A program made the translations under genes and the position numbers. DNA of 64,000 nt from assembly GCF_021065005.1 (NCBI RefSeq), contig NZ_CP069247.1:1-64000 (forward strand). Reading direction: 5' to 3'. Origin of the DNA: Candidatus Gromoviella agglomerans (GTDB lineage: Bacteria; Pseudomonadota; Alphaproteobacteria; CAJXXZ01; G021065005). Positions 11,054 through 20,412 of this stretch are shown one piece after another. The stretch's first letter is position 1. Each line of letters opens with the position of its first letter. A model generated the notes under the pieces. That model made no database searches and was not told where the DNA came from. It saw only the letters and a list, made by a program, of their open reading frames with translations.

Positions 11054-12475
11054 TTATTTGTTTTGTTTCAAAATATTTGTGCATAAATTCCGAAATGTCT
11101 GCCCTCTGTGCTCGAAGTTTTGATATTGATCGTAGCTCTCACATCCAGGAGAGAATAATATGCAATACTTCAGATTTTTGCTTATTTTGCTCGATACTTT
11201 TCTCAAGATCTCTTCAAGGCTTGTTTCTATTTGCAATTCATATGCAAAATTGCCATTTGTTTGCAGTGTGTATGCAGAATTTAGATTGTTGGTCTGCAAT
11301 ACATCTGTAAATACATCTGTAATTTGATCTTGAGATGTAATTGATTGATACATGCGTTCTTTACACTCTCCAGTTACGTAGACGTAGCTAATGCCTTGCA
11401 AATGTATTTTTAATGATGAAAAATTCTGCTTTTTTTTGTCTCCTCCTCCAATAATGAGAATTATTGTCCTGTCATGATACTCATTTTTGCAGTATTTTAT
11501 TGCAAATATTGTGGCTGCAATTGTTGTGGACTTGCTATCATTTATGCAAAGTATGTTACTTGATATATATATGAGTTCTGTTCGGTGTGGAAGCCCTTTG
11601 AAAGATTTAATTCCATCAATGATATGTTTGCTTGAAAAATTGATAGAATGTGCAATTGCCGCTGATATGAGTAATGCTTCGCTAGGTACATTTTTCGCAT
11701 AGCATTCATTGACAATTGCATTGCCATTAATGTATAGAGTGCTATCTATCATGGAGTAGCCATTTGAAAGTATTTCATTTGCTGAAAATAATGTGATATT
11801 TGATGTATTGTTCATTTGTGCTAATAAATTTGTAATGTTTGCATCATTTGCACAAGTAAAAGCCTTATTAGCATACAATATCTTTGCTTTAACTTTACAG
11901 TATTCTTCCATATTATGATGAAAATCCAAGTGATTAGGTGTGATGTTTGTCAATATTCCTATATTAATTCTATGAATTGACTGAATTAGCATTAATTGAG
12001 CTGATGATATTTCTATAATGTATCCTTTTAATTTTGCATTGATTAATGCAAGAGGTGATTGGCCTATATTTCCGCAAAGTCCATAATTTTGTCCCAATAT
12101 ATTTTGCAGAAGTGAGGCTGTAGTAGATTTTCCGTTGCTGCCTGTGATAGCGATGATAAGGGCATTTTTATCTACTTGCTGTAAAAAAAACTCTACATCG
12201 TTGATTAATTTGCATGAGTATTTTTGTAATTTTTTTATTAATAAGTGATCAAAATTTAATCCAGGGCTAACAAACACCAAATCTGGAATGATTTTGCAAT
12301 TGAAATAATTTGAGTGAATTTCACCTTCGATGGGAGTTTTACACTTATTTATGTCATCATCGTGTATGTAAATTTTAATTTTTGAAAAATGTGTACGAAA
12401 GAACTTTATAACGGACTTTCCAGTGATGCCAAGTCCTATTACCAAAATTGAGTTTACATTTCTTAGGTCTATCAT
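11054..12475 (-). CDS. murD: UDP-N-acetylmuramoyl-L-alanine:D-glutamate ligase
   Basis: Cytoplasmic Mur ligase that adds D-Glu to UDP-MurNAc-L-Ala in peptidoglycan synthesis. The 473-residue product has the N-terminal Rossmann part (ILVIGLGITGKSV), the ATP loop ITGSNGKSTTASLLQ near residues 115-130, and the Mur ligase segment LPHRTELI with NDSKSTTIAAT in the C-terminal half. It begins 1 base after the mraY stop, so both genes are co-transcribed and probably translationally coupled. In most relatives mraY and murD sit in the large dcw cluster; here only this pair remains together. Confidence 0.96.
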   Translation of the reverse strand: MIDLRNVNSILVIGLGITGKSVIKFFRTHFSKIKIYIHDDDINKCKTPIEGEIHSNYFNCKIIPDLVFVSPGLNFDHLLIKKLQKYSCKLINDVEFFLQQVDKNALIIAITGSNGKSTTASLLQNILGQNYGLCGNIGQSPLALINAKLKGYIIEISSAQLMLIQSIHRINIGILTNITPNHLDFHHNMEEYCKVKAKILYANKAFTCANDANITNLLAQMNNTSNITLFSANEILSNGYSMIDSTLYINGNAIVNECYAKNVPSEALLISAAIAHSINFSSKHIIDGIKSFKGLPHRTELIYISSNILCINDSKSTTIAATIFAIKYCKNEYHDRTIILIIGGGDKKKQNFSSLKIHLQGISYVYVTGECKERMYQSITSQDQITDVFTDVLQTNNLNSAYTLQTNGNFAYELQIETSLEEILRKVSSKISKNLKYCILFSPGCESYDQYQNFEHRGQTFRNLCTNILKQNK

Positions 12476-12476
12476 T

Positions 12477-13436
12477 TCACGACTTTATCCACAAAAATAC
12501 TGCTATTGTGCTAAAGCATAGAGATAATATAGCAAAAGTCATCACTATTTTTTCTTCAGTCCAATTATTGCATTCTAGATGATGATGTAGCGGTGACATC
12601 TTGAATACTCTTCTCTTGAGAAGATGGTATGATCCAATTTGGATCAAACTTGAAGCTAACTCGATTACGAATATAAAGCTTGCCAGTATAACGAAGAATT
12701 CGATTTTTTCGATTATACATATTAACCCCATTAATCCTCCGATTGGAAGTGCACCGCAATCTCCCATAAATATTTTTGCAGGTTTTCGATTGTAGAACCA
12801 AAATCCTATTAATCCAGCTCCGATTGCAGATGATATCCAATTTCCGCTCATGATGTAAATTGCTAGAATTACTGGTAGTGCGCTTAATGTTGCGAGTTCG
12901 TCTAATCCGTCTGTTATATTAAATGCATTAGATGCTGAAACAATTATTATTGTTGACAAAATATAGTATATATATTGATTAACTAAAATTTTTCCAAAAA
13001 TTGGTAAAAAGAAAGATGGTTCTATTTTGAGAAATAATATTGATAATGCTGCTCCTACAAATTGGTGAAATATTTTGGTTAGTGCTTTTATTCCAGAATT
13101 TTTGTTACGAATCTTTGAGATATCGTCGATAAATCCTACAGCGAAATAGTAAATAGTCAGAATTCCAATAGGTATTATGTTATTGTTTATATCTTCAATT
13201 TCTTGTTGCAAAATTATTGATGCTAAAATATATGAAATGATTATTGTGCCAAGTATCATTACTCCTCCCATTGTAGGAGTTCCTTTTTTTGAGTGATGTG
13301 ATAATGGCATAAATTCTTTTATGTGTTGTCTTATACTATTGCAAGATACATATTTAATGAAAGATGGATATAGAGCAAGAGATATAATGATTGGAAGTGA
13401 AAATATTAATGATGAAAACAGTAAATTGCTCGGCAT
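12477..13436 (-). CDS. mraY: phospho-N-acetylmuramoyl-pentapeptide transferase MraY
   Basis: Integral membrane enzyme that transfers phospho-MurNAc-pentapeptide to undecaprenyl phosphate, forming lipid I. Key segments are HHSKKGTPTMGGVMI, DDISKIRNKNSG with the paired aspartates, NAFNITDGLDELA, MGDCGALPIGG and the histidine motif MSPLHHHLE. The protein is 319 residues, shorter than the usual 350-360, with the shortening at the N-terminus ahead of the first motif; all catalytic blocks remain. It leads the mraY-murD pair. Confidence 0.95.
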   Translation of the reverse strand: MPSNLLFSSLIFSLPIIISLALYPSFIKYVSCNSIRQHIKEFMPLSHHSKKGTPTMGGVMILGTIIISYILASIILQQEIEDINNNIIPIGILTIYYFAVGFIDDISKIRNKNSGIKALTKIFHQFVGAALSILFLKIEPSFFLPIFGKILVNQYIYYILSTIIIVSASNAFNITDGLDELATLSALPVILAIYIMSGNWISSAIGAGLIGFWFYNRKPAKIFMGDCGALPIGGLMGLICIIEKIEFFVILASFIFVIELASSLIQIGSYHLLKRRVFKMSPLHHHLECNNWTEEKIVMTFAILSLCFSTIAVFLWIKS

Positions 13437-13462
13437 TGTTACGCCATTAAACCATTACAGCA

Positions 13463-13490
13463 ATAGTATCAAAATATCATTTTTAAACAA
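13463..13490 (-). promoter_or_regulatory. predicted promoter of mraY-murD
   Basis: On the minus strand, -35 TTGTTT (13485-13490), a 16-base spacer and -10 TACTAT (13463-13468) lie 26 bases before the mraY ATG, in the divergent mraY/mnmA gap. Confidence 0.45.
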
Positions 13491-13513
13491 GTGAGTTGAA
13501 GTGAAATTTGCTT

Positions 13514-13542
13514 TTGAAATTGGAATTTTTGTGTACTATTAT
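13514..13542 (+). promoter_or_regulatory. predicted promoter of mnmA
   Basis: -35 TTGAAA (13514-13519), a 17-base spacer and -10 TATTAT (13537-13542). Transcription would begin near 13549, leaving a very short leader before the TTG (13556) or GTG (13565) start. Confidence 0.5.
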
Positions 13543-13555
13543 ATAGTATTTTTGT

Positions 13556-14725
13556 TTGATTGTTGTGGATTTTGATAGATTCGATATTCCTTACAAGATT
13601 GGTTCAAAAATTGTAGTTGCAATGTCTGGTGGTGTTGATAGTTCAGTTGTTGCTTGTATTCTTCATGCTATGAAATACGAAGTTATTGGTATAACTTTAA
13701 AATTGTATGATTCAGAGAATACTTGTTCTATTCAAAAACGTTGTTGCGCTAGTCGCGATATAGATGATGCAAGGTATGTTTGTGAAAAAATAGGTATTCC
13801 TCATTATGTTATGAATTATCAATCTAAATTTAACGAATCTGTGATTGATTATTTCGTGAATTCTTACATAAAAGGAGAAACCCCTTTGCCGTGTGTAAAA
13901 TGCAATCAATCTGTCAAGTTTGTAGATCTGTTAAATTGCTCGAAAAGGTTAAACGCAGATGCTCTAGCGACTGGTCATTATGTGAGAAAAGATTCAAAAA
14001 ATGGTAAAGCAGAAATGCATGTTGGAGTAGATAAATCAAAAGATCAAAGTTACTTCTTATTTGGAACCACTCAAGAACAGTTGAATTTTTTGTGTTTCCC
14101 TTTGGGTATGGTTGATAAGTCTGTTACAAGAGAATATGCTAAATATTTCAATATTTCAGTTGCAAATAAACCGGATAGTCAAGATATATGCTTCGTTCCA
14201 AATGGTAATTACTCAGAATTTATATCAAAGAAACGACCAGAAGTGTTGAAGAAAGGTAATATAAAGCATATTGATGGATCTAGTTTAGGTCACCACAATG
14301 GCACTATTGCTTACACTATAGGGCAACGAAGAGGCATTGGCCTTAGTTCGAATAAACCAATGTTTGTAGTGAAAATTGATTCTGATAAAAACGAAATCAC
14401 TGTCGGTGAGAGACAGCATTTGGCAAGAAATTTCGTGACAATTGGTGATATTAATTTGTTAGATTCTATTGAAAATATTTTGAAAATGAGATTGACCGTA
14501 AAAATTCGATCTAGTCATGTTCCTGTTTATGCCAAGATTTATGCTATAAAATTAGAAGATAGATCAATGATGATTGATAAGATTGATTTTTCTAGTTGTA
14601 TTGATATAAAAGGATTAGTTATGAAATTCGATTTACCTGAATATGGTGTAGCTTCTGGCCAAGCGTGTGTTTTATATTGCGAAACTAGAGTACTTGGAGG
14701 TGGTTGGATTTCAAATTCTTGGTGA
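13556..14725 (+). CDS. mnmA: tRNA-specific 2-thiouridylase MnmA
   Basis: Thiolates U34 of tRNA-Lys, -Glu and -Gln, using sulfur relayed from a cysteine desulfurase. The PP-loop ATPase motif AMSGGVDSSV lies near residue 22. The first catalytic cysteine is in the LPCVKCNQ block near residue 120 and the second is in QDICFVPNG near 210. The C-terminal beta-barrel follows. The product is 389 residues from the TTG at 13556; a GTG at 13565 is an equally good start, and the predicted promoter permits both. A 147-base segment covering the second catalytic cysteine (14144-14290) is repeated exactly just after the gene. Confidence 0.96.
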   Translation: MIVVDFDRFDIPYKIGSKIVVAMSGGVDSSVVACILHAMKYEVIGITLKLYDSENTCSIQKRCCASRDIDDARYVCEKIGIPHYVMNYQSKFNESVIDYFVNSYIKGETPLPCVKCNQSVKFVDLLNCSKRLNADALATGHYVRKDSKNGKAEMHVGVDKSKDQSYFLFGTTQEQLNFLCFPLGMVDKSVTREYAKYFNISVANKPDSQDICFVPNGNYSEFISKKRPEVLKKGNIKHIDGSSLGHHNGTIAYTIGQRRGIGLSSNKPMFVVKIDSDKNEITVGERQHLARNFVTIGDINLLDSIENILKMRLTVKIRSSHVPVYAKIYAIKLEDRSMMIDKIDFSSCIDIKGLVMKFDLPEYGVASGQACVLYCETRVLGGGWISNSW

Positions 14726-14759
14726 TTTTAGAAGTGTTGAAGAAATAATATAAAATATG

Positions 14760-14906
14760 TATTTCAATATTTCAGTTGCAAATAAACCGGATAGTCAAGA
14801 TATATGCTTCGTTCCAAATGGTAATTACTCAGAATTTATATCAAAGAAACGACCAGAAGTGTTGAAGAAAGGTAATATAAAGCATATTGATGGATCTAGT
14901 TTAGGT
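14760..14906 (+). repeat. 147-bp exact copy of an internal mnmA segment
   Basis: Bases 14760-14906 match 14144-14290 of mnmA with no difference that I can see, in the same orientation and at a constant offset of 616 bases. The copy begins 34 bases after the mnmA stop. It has no start codon in a useful place and no downstream continuation of the gene, so it is a non-functional fragment. Sequence on both sides of the copy is unrelated to mnmA. Confidence 0.95.
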
Positions 14907-14959
14907 GAGGAATAGCTTACACGGCAAGATCATCTATGAATACACCTTTGGTGAAATTA

Positions 14960-15041
14960 TACCCAGAAGAGGACTTGAACCTCCACAAGCAAAGCTCACT
15001 AGAACCTGAATCTAGCGCGTCTACCATTCCGCCACCTGGGC
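14960..15041 (-). tRNA. tRNA-Leu (anticodon CAG)
   Basis: Class II tRNA of 82 bases with a long variable arm. On the minus strand the acceptor stem GCCCAGG pairs with TCTGGGT (two G-U pairs), the anticodon stem CTAGA/TCTAG encloses TTCAGGT, giving anticodon CAG for CUG codons, and the T arm reads GAGGTTCAAGTCCTC. The D arm TGGCGGAATGGTAGACGCG is typical of Leu. The discriminator is A. CCA is not encoded. Confidence 0.93.
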
Positions 15042-15048
15042 ATATCGT

Positions 15049-15077
15049 ATTGTATAAAATTAAAAATTACATTGCAA
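15049..15077 (-). promoter_or_regulatory. predicted promoter of tRNA-Leu
   Basis: Minus-strand -35 TTGCAA (15072-15077), a 17-base spacer and -10 TACAAT (15049-15054), 7 bases before the mature tRNA 5' end. Confidence 0.55.
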
Positions 15078-15222
15078 TTAAATGTTAGTATTGCAGAATT
15101 TAAATTGATCGACAAAGAAAGTTGAGGTCCAATAGATTAATGCAATATGAGATTGATGTGCAATATGCAAAGTACCATTGCTCTTAAAACACGTCTATCG
15201 TATATTAAAAACAGTTCCGTGA

Positions 15223-16374
15223 ATGTTGTTTGAAATGGAGAATATTCACTATCGTAAGTATAAAAACGAGATTATTCGATGGTGGAAGGCAATTGATAGA
15301 GTTATTTTTTCTTTGTGCATAATTTTAATATTTTCTGGTGCATTTTTCATATTTTTAAACAGTAAATATGTTGCACTGCAACACAATTGGTCTGGTATGA
15401 TTTTTCTTAAGAAACATATTTTCTTTAGTTTATTGTCTATTGCAATTATTATTTTTCTTGCTTCATTGAATCAAAAAAATTTGGTGAAATTTTTATTATT
15501 TTTGTTTGTATTTACACTAGTTATGTTAGTTGCCGTTCCTTTTGTAGGAGGCAGTGTGAAGGGTGCAAAGAGATGGATATCTATAATGGGATTTTCTCTT
15601 CAGCCATCAGAATTTCTAAAGCCTACTCTACCTGTACTTACATCATACATTATTGATTTTGATAAAAAGCGCTTCTTTATTCCTTTATATCTTATCGTTT
15701 TTGGTTTTATTATTCTTCAGCCCGATTTTGGAATGACATTTATATTGCTTGCTAGCTTATTATGTCAATTATTTATCTACGGAATAAGAATGAAGTGGAT
15801 TGCTATATTTTTTGCGTGCATTATAGGAATTTCGGTTGTTTCTTACTTAAGCATTTCGCATGTTAACAAAAGAGTTAATATGTTTATAAAATCATTTTCT
15901 TCGACAAAGAAGGATAAGTTTGGATCTGAATTTCAAATGTTTAAGTCATTTCAGACTATGTCGAGTGGAAAAATTACAGGGAAGGGGTTGGGCGGAGGCA
16001 TAACGAAAAAGAATTTGCCTGATCTACATGCAGATTTTATATTTGCTGGCATTGCAGAAGATGGAGGATTATTACTGTGTTTGATACTGATATTAGCTTA
16101 TGTTTTGATAATATTTAGAATATTTTTACTAGTTCTGAATGAAAATTCTGCAAAGAATGCTATCACTGTAGTTGGAATGTCCTCTTCTTTTATATTGCAG
16201 ATTTTGATCAATTTATCATCAAACATAGGTATTATTCCACCGAAAGGAGTTACTCTACCTTTTATAAGTTATGGAGGATCATCAATGATATCATGCGCTA
16301 TAATAATAGGGTCTATACTTTGTTTAACAAAAAAATCACCCTATCTGTTTAGTTTTGATATTCAATCGAGGTAA
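15223..16374 (+). CDS. ftsW: septal lipid II polymerase FtsW (SEDS family)
   Basis: Polytopic SEDS-family glycosyltransferase that polymerises lipid II at the septum with a class B PBP. The 383-residue product is hydrophobic with about ten membrane helices and carries the family blocks LQPSEFLKPTLPVL, QPDFGMTF, GKGLGGGITK and KGVTLPFISYGGSSM. RodA is the near alternative, but the position two bases before murG-murC, as in dcw clusters, favours FtsW. The ATG at 15223 is used; ATG 15235 is also possible. Confidence 0.9.
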   Translation: MLFEMENIHYRKYKNEIIRWWKAIDRVIFSLCIILIFSGAFFIFLNSKYVALQHNWSGMIFLKKHIFFSLLSIAIIIFLASLNQKNLVKFLLFLFVFTLVMLVAVPFVGGSVKGAKRWISIMGFSLQPSEFLKPTLPVLTSYIIDFDKKRFFIPLYLIVFGFIILQPDFGMTFILLASLLCQLFIYGIRMKWIAIFFACIIGISVVSYLSISHVNKRVNMFIKSFSSTKKDKFGSEFQMFKSFQTMSSGKITGKGLGGGITKKNLPDLHADFIFAGIAEDGGLLLCLILILAYVLIIFRIFLLVLNENSAKNAITVVGMSSSFILQILINLSSNIGIIPPKGVTLPFISYGGSSMISCAIIIGSILCLTKKSPYLFSFDIQSR

Positions 16375-16375
16375 A

Positions 16376-19300
16376 ATGAATGAAAATAAGTTAATTGTGC
16401 TTATTACTGGTGGAACTGGAGGTCATGTTTTTCCAGCGCAAGGTATAGCTGAGAGTTTGGTAAAAGATGGATATGATGTTGTGATTTTAACAGATTTTCG
16501 AGGATATAAGTTGCTTCGAAATTTTGTTAATTCATATGATATTCATAAATTTATCGATGAAAATAGCTACATAGGTGAAGGCAATTCAAATCAATGTGAA
16601 AATAGGAATGAATTTTATATTAAATTGATTAATTGTTTTGAAAATAATTTGTCTGGTCAAATTCCTAAAAATAATTCTGGAACATTACACATTAAAGTTT
16701 TTTCAGACTTATCTGGAGTGAAAGGAATAAAGCGCTATTTCCATCTCTTAAGCGGAGTATTAAAATCTAAGAAATTTTTAAAAATTCATAGGCCTTGTTG
16801 TGTCGTTAGTTTTGGAGGGTATGCTTCATTTGCTCCATCTATTGCTGCAAAAATGCTAAAAATTCCATTATTGATTCATCAATCCGATGTTGTTTTTGGA
16901 AAGGCGAATATGTTTCTATCTATTTTGGCTGATGTTGTTATGACTGGTTTTGACCCAGAAATAACTAACTTAAATTTGAATTTTTTGAAATTCTTTGGTA
17001 TGAGTAGAAAAATAAAGAATATTCGAGAAAAGATAATTTGGACAGGAGTTCCTATACGAAATATATTTGACCAGTATATCAATGGTATTCCTTTCTTTGG
17101 TATGAATGAAAGTGCTAGAAAATTCAATATTTTGGTTTTAGGTGGGAGTCAAGCTGCAAAAGTGTGGAGTAAGTATCTTCCTGGTGCGATTATGCTCTTA
17201 AGTGATGAGATTAAAAATAAAATACATATAAAGCAGCATTGTCATGTGAGTGATATCGATTACTTGAAAAATCAATACTCTAAAATGAAAATTAATCATC
17301 ATGTTGATATATTTATTGATGATATTGCAAAAGATATTGCTATTTCAAATGTGGTTTTTTCTAGAGCAGGTGCATCTTCTATAGCTGAATGCTCTTATTT
17401 AAATAAGCCTATGCTATTAGTACCCTACCCATTTGCATCTCAAAACCATCAGTGTGTTAATGCCTATCATTTAGTGAATCATATGTCTAGCTGGTGTATA
17501 GAAGAGTCTCAATTAAGTTCAGAATTACTAAGTGAATATATAAGAAGTTTTTTTGAAAATGCAGAAATATTGAGCACTACAGGAATGAATCTTGGCAAAA
17601 TTATGCCAAATGATGCTAATGATAGAATTTTGAAAGAAATTAAAAAATATAATGGTAATGATACAAAATGTCATTCAAAAAGCATTGCTGTCAATAATAA
17701 AAAAGAATCAATAAAGGTGAATTTATTAGAGGATCCTTTTTCTCTTGGCGAAAGAGATGTGTATATTTTGGCTATTGGTGGCATTGGAATGAGTGCTGTG
17801 GCACGTGCTCTGTTTTTTGCTGGTTATAGAGTTTATGGGAGTGATATTAATGATTCTAAACTAATTAATGAGCTTTTAAGTGAAGGAGTTATAGTTTCTG
17901 TTGGCCATAATGCTGACAATATTGCGCAATCAGAAGCAAAGGTTTGCATTTTTTCTTCTGCTATAAAAAGTGATAACGTTGAATTGTGTTTTGCTCGACA
18001 ACATAACATGAAATTGTTGCATAGAGCTGAAGTTTTGGCTAATATTTCTTGCAAATTTCGTGATGTGATTACGATTTCTGGTACTCATGGTAAGACTACA
18101 ACGACTTCGCTATGTACGATGTTGTTTTATTACTCTGGGTTGAGTTTCATGTCTATGAACGGTGGAATTATTCAAAATTTAAAAAGCAATTTTTATCAAA
18201 ATTTGTCTCTTTCGATGAGTCAGAGTTACTTTATTAATGAAGGTGATGAATCTGATGATTCTTTTATAAAATTAGATAGTGATGTTGCTGTTGTGACCAA
18301 TATAGAATTAGAGCATATGGATTTTCACAAAAATGAAAATAAATTGAAGCAATCTTTTTTGAAATTCATGCTAAATGCAAGAAAAGCAGTCGTAGTTTGT
18401 GGAAATGATTCCAATGTGATGGATTTGATTCATGTTATGTCTAATTCGAGATCTGATGAAATACCATTATTTGCTGAGAATGACATTTCAAATAATGAGG
18501 ATTTTATATCTCAAAATATCACTGAAATTAGGCGGAAAAAGGTGTATATCTGTTTGTCAAATTTACACTATGTGAGTAAATTCTTCGATATAGACTCTGA
18601 TTTTTTTGCAGTATATGATGTCACTTTAGTCATTGCGTCTAATGTGAAGACCAAGAATTACTCTACTCAATTTGATATTATTTTATATGAAAATTTGAAA
18701 AAAAGTATAATTGAAAAACATAAGTTTGCTTTTTATGATATAAGTGATATGAAATCGTTTGTGGAATCTGCATATGATTTCAATACTCCATATGAATATC
18801 ATTCTGTGAATTTGAATATGGTTGGAGAGCACAATGTAATGAATGCTTTAATGGTTGTGAGTGTTGCTCATATATATAATATTTCGTTTGATGCTATTCA
18901 GAATTCTTTGTATCTATTTGATGGAACGAAGAGGAGATTTTCTATATTAAGCAGTCTTAACAAAAAAGGCGTAACTATAATTGATGATTATGCTCACCAT
19001 CCTACTGAAATAACGGCAACTATACTTGCGGCTCGACAGATTAATCAAAATAGAATCATTTCTATAATTCAGCCGCATAGATTTACCAGACTTTCAGACA
19101 ATTTTGATGCTTTTGTTGCATCATGCGGATATAGTGATGTTGTTGTGATATTGCCTGTTTATTCAGCTGGTGAAATTTCTGGAGATGTGAATTCATTTGA
19201 TCTATATAAAGCTCTGAAGAATCGAGATGTTGATGCTTTTTACTGCGAAAATCTTGATGCATTGAAGAAAACTCTCAACGATTTGTGCAAAAATGGTGAT

Positions 19301-19384
19301 ATCGTACTTTTTATGGGAGCTGGAAGTGTGAGTAATTATGCTGCTTCCATTTGTGATATGTGGTCGATTACTGAGTCTATATGA
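16376..19384 (+). CDS. murG/murC: MurG-MurC fusion: lipid II synthase joined to UDP-MurNAc:L-Ala ligase
   Basis: One open frame encodes two peptidoglycan enzymes in 1002 residues. Residues 1 to about 420 are MurG, which adds GlcNAc to lipid I: TGGTGGHVFPAQ at 9-20, VVSFGGYASFAP, LLIHQSDVVFGKAN, VLGGSQAAKVW and the UDP-GlcNAc site SRAGASSIAE with PYPFASQNHQ. A Lys/Asn-rich linker follows. From about 455 it is MurC, which adds the first L-Ala: AIGGIGMSAVARAL near 465, the ATP loop ISGTHGKTTTTS near 567, DDYAHHPTEI and QPHRFTR. All main motifs of both enzymes are kept. I chose ATG 16376, two bases after ftsW and behind GAGG; a TTG 21 bases upstream lies inside ftsW. Confidence 0.95.
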   Translation: MNENKLIVLITGGTGGHVFPAQGIAESLVKDGYDVVILTDFRGYKLLRNFVNSYDIHKFIDENSYIGEGNSNQCENRNEFYIKLINCFENNLSGQIPKNNSGTLHIKVFSDLSGVKGIKRYFHLLSGVLKSKKFLKIHRPCCVVSFGGYASFAPSIAAKMLKIPLLIHQSDVVFGKANMFLSILADVVMTGFDPEITNLNLNFLKFFGMSRKIKNIREKIIWTGVPIRNIFDQYINGIPFFGMNESARKFNILVLGGSQAAKVWSKYLPGAIMLLSDEIKNKIHIKQHCHVSDIDYLKNQYSKMKINHHVDIFIDDIAKDIAISNVVFSRAGASSIAECSYLNKPMLLVPYPFASQNHQCVNAYHLVNHMSSWCIEESQLSSELLSEYIRSFFENAEILSTTGMNLGKIMPNDANDRILKEIKKYNGNDTKCHSKSIAVNNKKESIKVNLLEDPFSLGERDVYILAIGGIGMSAVARALFFAGYRVYGSDINDSKLINELLSEGVIVSVGHNADNIAQSEAKVCIFSSAIKSDNVELCFARQHNMKLLHRAEVLANISCKFRDVITISGTHGKTTTTSLCTMLFYYSGLSFMSMNGGIIQNLKSNFYQNLSLSMSQSYFINEGDESDDSFIKLDSDVAVVTNIELEHMDFHKNENKLKQSFLKFMLNARKAVVVCGNDSNVMDLIHVMSNSRSDEIPLFAENDISNNEDFISQNITEIRRKKVYICLSNLHYVSKFFDIDSDFFAVYDVTLVIASNVKTKNYSTQFDIILYENLKKSIIEKHKFAFYDISDMKSFVESAYDFNTPYEYHSVNLNMVGEHNVMNALMVVSVAHIYNISFDAIQNSLYLFDGTKRRFSILSSLNKKGVTIIDDYAHHPTEITATILAARQINQNRIISIIQPHRFTRLSDNFDAFVASCGYSDVVVILPVYSAGEISGDVNSFDLYKALKNRDVDAFYCENLDALKKTLNDLCKNGDIVLFMGAGSVSNYAASICDMWSITESI

Positions 19385-19509
19385 TGTTTCTGTAGTTTAT
19401 GAATACTTTGCAAGTAGTTTATCAATAACATTTATTCCATTTTTTTTGTAGTAAAACTGTTTATGTTCAGTATATGTAAAGTCCAGCAGATCTTTAAAAA
19501 TTGAGAATT

Positions 19510-19537
19510 TTGATATTTATTGAATATGTTGTACAAT
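19510..19537 (+). promoter_or_regulatory. predicted promoter of the rlpA-like gene
   Basis: -35 TTGATA (19510-19515), a 16-base spacer and -10 TACAAT (19532-19537). Transcription would begin near 19544, so the in-frame TTG at 19501 cannot be the start; the ATG at 19555 or 19570 fits. Confidence 0.45.
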
Positions 19538-19554
19538 GGCATTTACTAAGATAT

Positions 19555-20199
19555 ATGTGTCTATTTATGCTTAGAATGTTAGTCATTGTGATGGTTATAT
19601 TTATGCTTGATTCAAGTGCAAGGACTAACAGTGTTTCAAATCAGAAATATGCTAAAGTGAAAAAATCACGAGATAATGAGAAAAATCAAGATAATAAAAA
19701 TGATTTTCATTATTTGCTGTATCGTAGTATACCTAAATTTAAATATGCGCCTTATATTATTAATCAAATGCGTTTTATTCCTCAGAATCACTTTAAATAT
19801 GCAAAAATTGGTTCTGCTTCATACTATTCTAATGAATGTAGAGGTTTGCCGACAGCAATAGGAGACATTTTTGATCCAATGGAAATTACGGCTGCTCACA
19901 GAACTTTGCCTATTCCTTGTTTTGTTAGAGTTACTAATCTGCAAAATGGTCGTAGCCTCATAGTTCTAGTTAATGATCGTGGCCCGTACATAAAAGGTCG
20001 AATAATTGATTTATCAAAAAGATGTGCGGAAATATTGGGATACGTAAGAAAAGGGCATGTGATGGTAAAAGTTGAGTGTCTTCCTGCTATGAGTGTTGCA
20101 CTTGGGAAGATATTTGCTCTTGTGCGATCAAATGATAAGTATGCAATTGCTCTGTACAAAAAAATAAGAAAATTGGGAGTAAAAGATCTTGGTGATTAA
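19555..20199 (+). CDS. rlpA: RlpA-like septal/cell-wall protein (double-psi beta-barrel)
   Basis: RlpA proteins bind or cleave denuded glycans of peptidoglycan at the septum. The 214-residue product has a hydrophobic signal segment (MLRMLVIVMVIFMLDSSA) and a basic linker, then the barrel with SASYYSNECRGLPTA, EITAAHRTLPIPC, FVRVTNLQNGRS and the catalytic-face block LVNDRGPYIKGRIIDLS. There is no lipobox cysteine after the hydrophobic segment and no C-terminal SPOR domain, so this is a minimal, probably periplasmic form. It follows murG-murC by about 170 bases with its own predicted promoter. Confidence 0.88.
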   Translation: MCLFMLRMLVIVMVIFMLDSSARTNSVSNQKYAKVKKSRDNEKNQDNKNDFHYLLYRSIPKFKYAPYIINQMRFIPQNHFKYAKIGSASYYSNECRGLPTAIGDIFDPMEITAAHRTLPIPCFVRVTNLQNGRSLIVLVNDRGPYIKGRIIDLSKRCAEILGYVRKGHVMVKVECLPAMSVALGKIFALVRSNDKYAIALYKKIRKLGVKDLGD

Positions 20200-20235
20200 T
20201 ACAGACTGAAAATTCTCAATAACTACATGAAACAA

Positions 20236-20282
20236 CTATTGGAGAAGTGAGTTGGATTTCTTATTCATTTTGGCTCCAATAG
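20236..20282. terminator. inverted repeat between convergent genes
   Basis: CTATTGGAG (20236-20244) and CTCCAATAG (20274-20282) form a perfect 9-bp stem with a 29-base loop in the gap between the convergent rlpA-like and uracil-DNA glycosylase genes. It could end transcription from either side, but there is no clear T-run and the loop is long. Confidence 0.25.
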
Positions 20283-20412
20283 CTAACTTTATTAATCTCT
20301 GCCCAGTTTTGAGGAAATTTTTTAAATCGCTAAATTGTATCTTTTTTCTTATCTATATTTCTTACTTTTCAAATCTTTACACGATTCATTATTTTCTTAT
20401 TATCAAGCCTAT

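Noticed and set aside
12485-12493. Exact DnaA box TTATCCACA at the end of mraY
   Set aside because: Single box inside coding sequence; exact 9-mers also occur in comM and atpD, so isolated ones are uninformative.
16355-16375. TTG start for murG-murC inside ftsW
   Set aside because: ATG 16376 directly after the ftsW stop, with a GAGG ribosome site, gives the standard MurG N-terminus.
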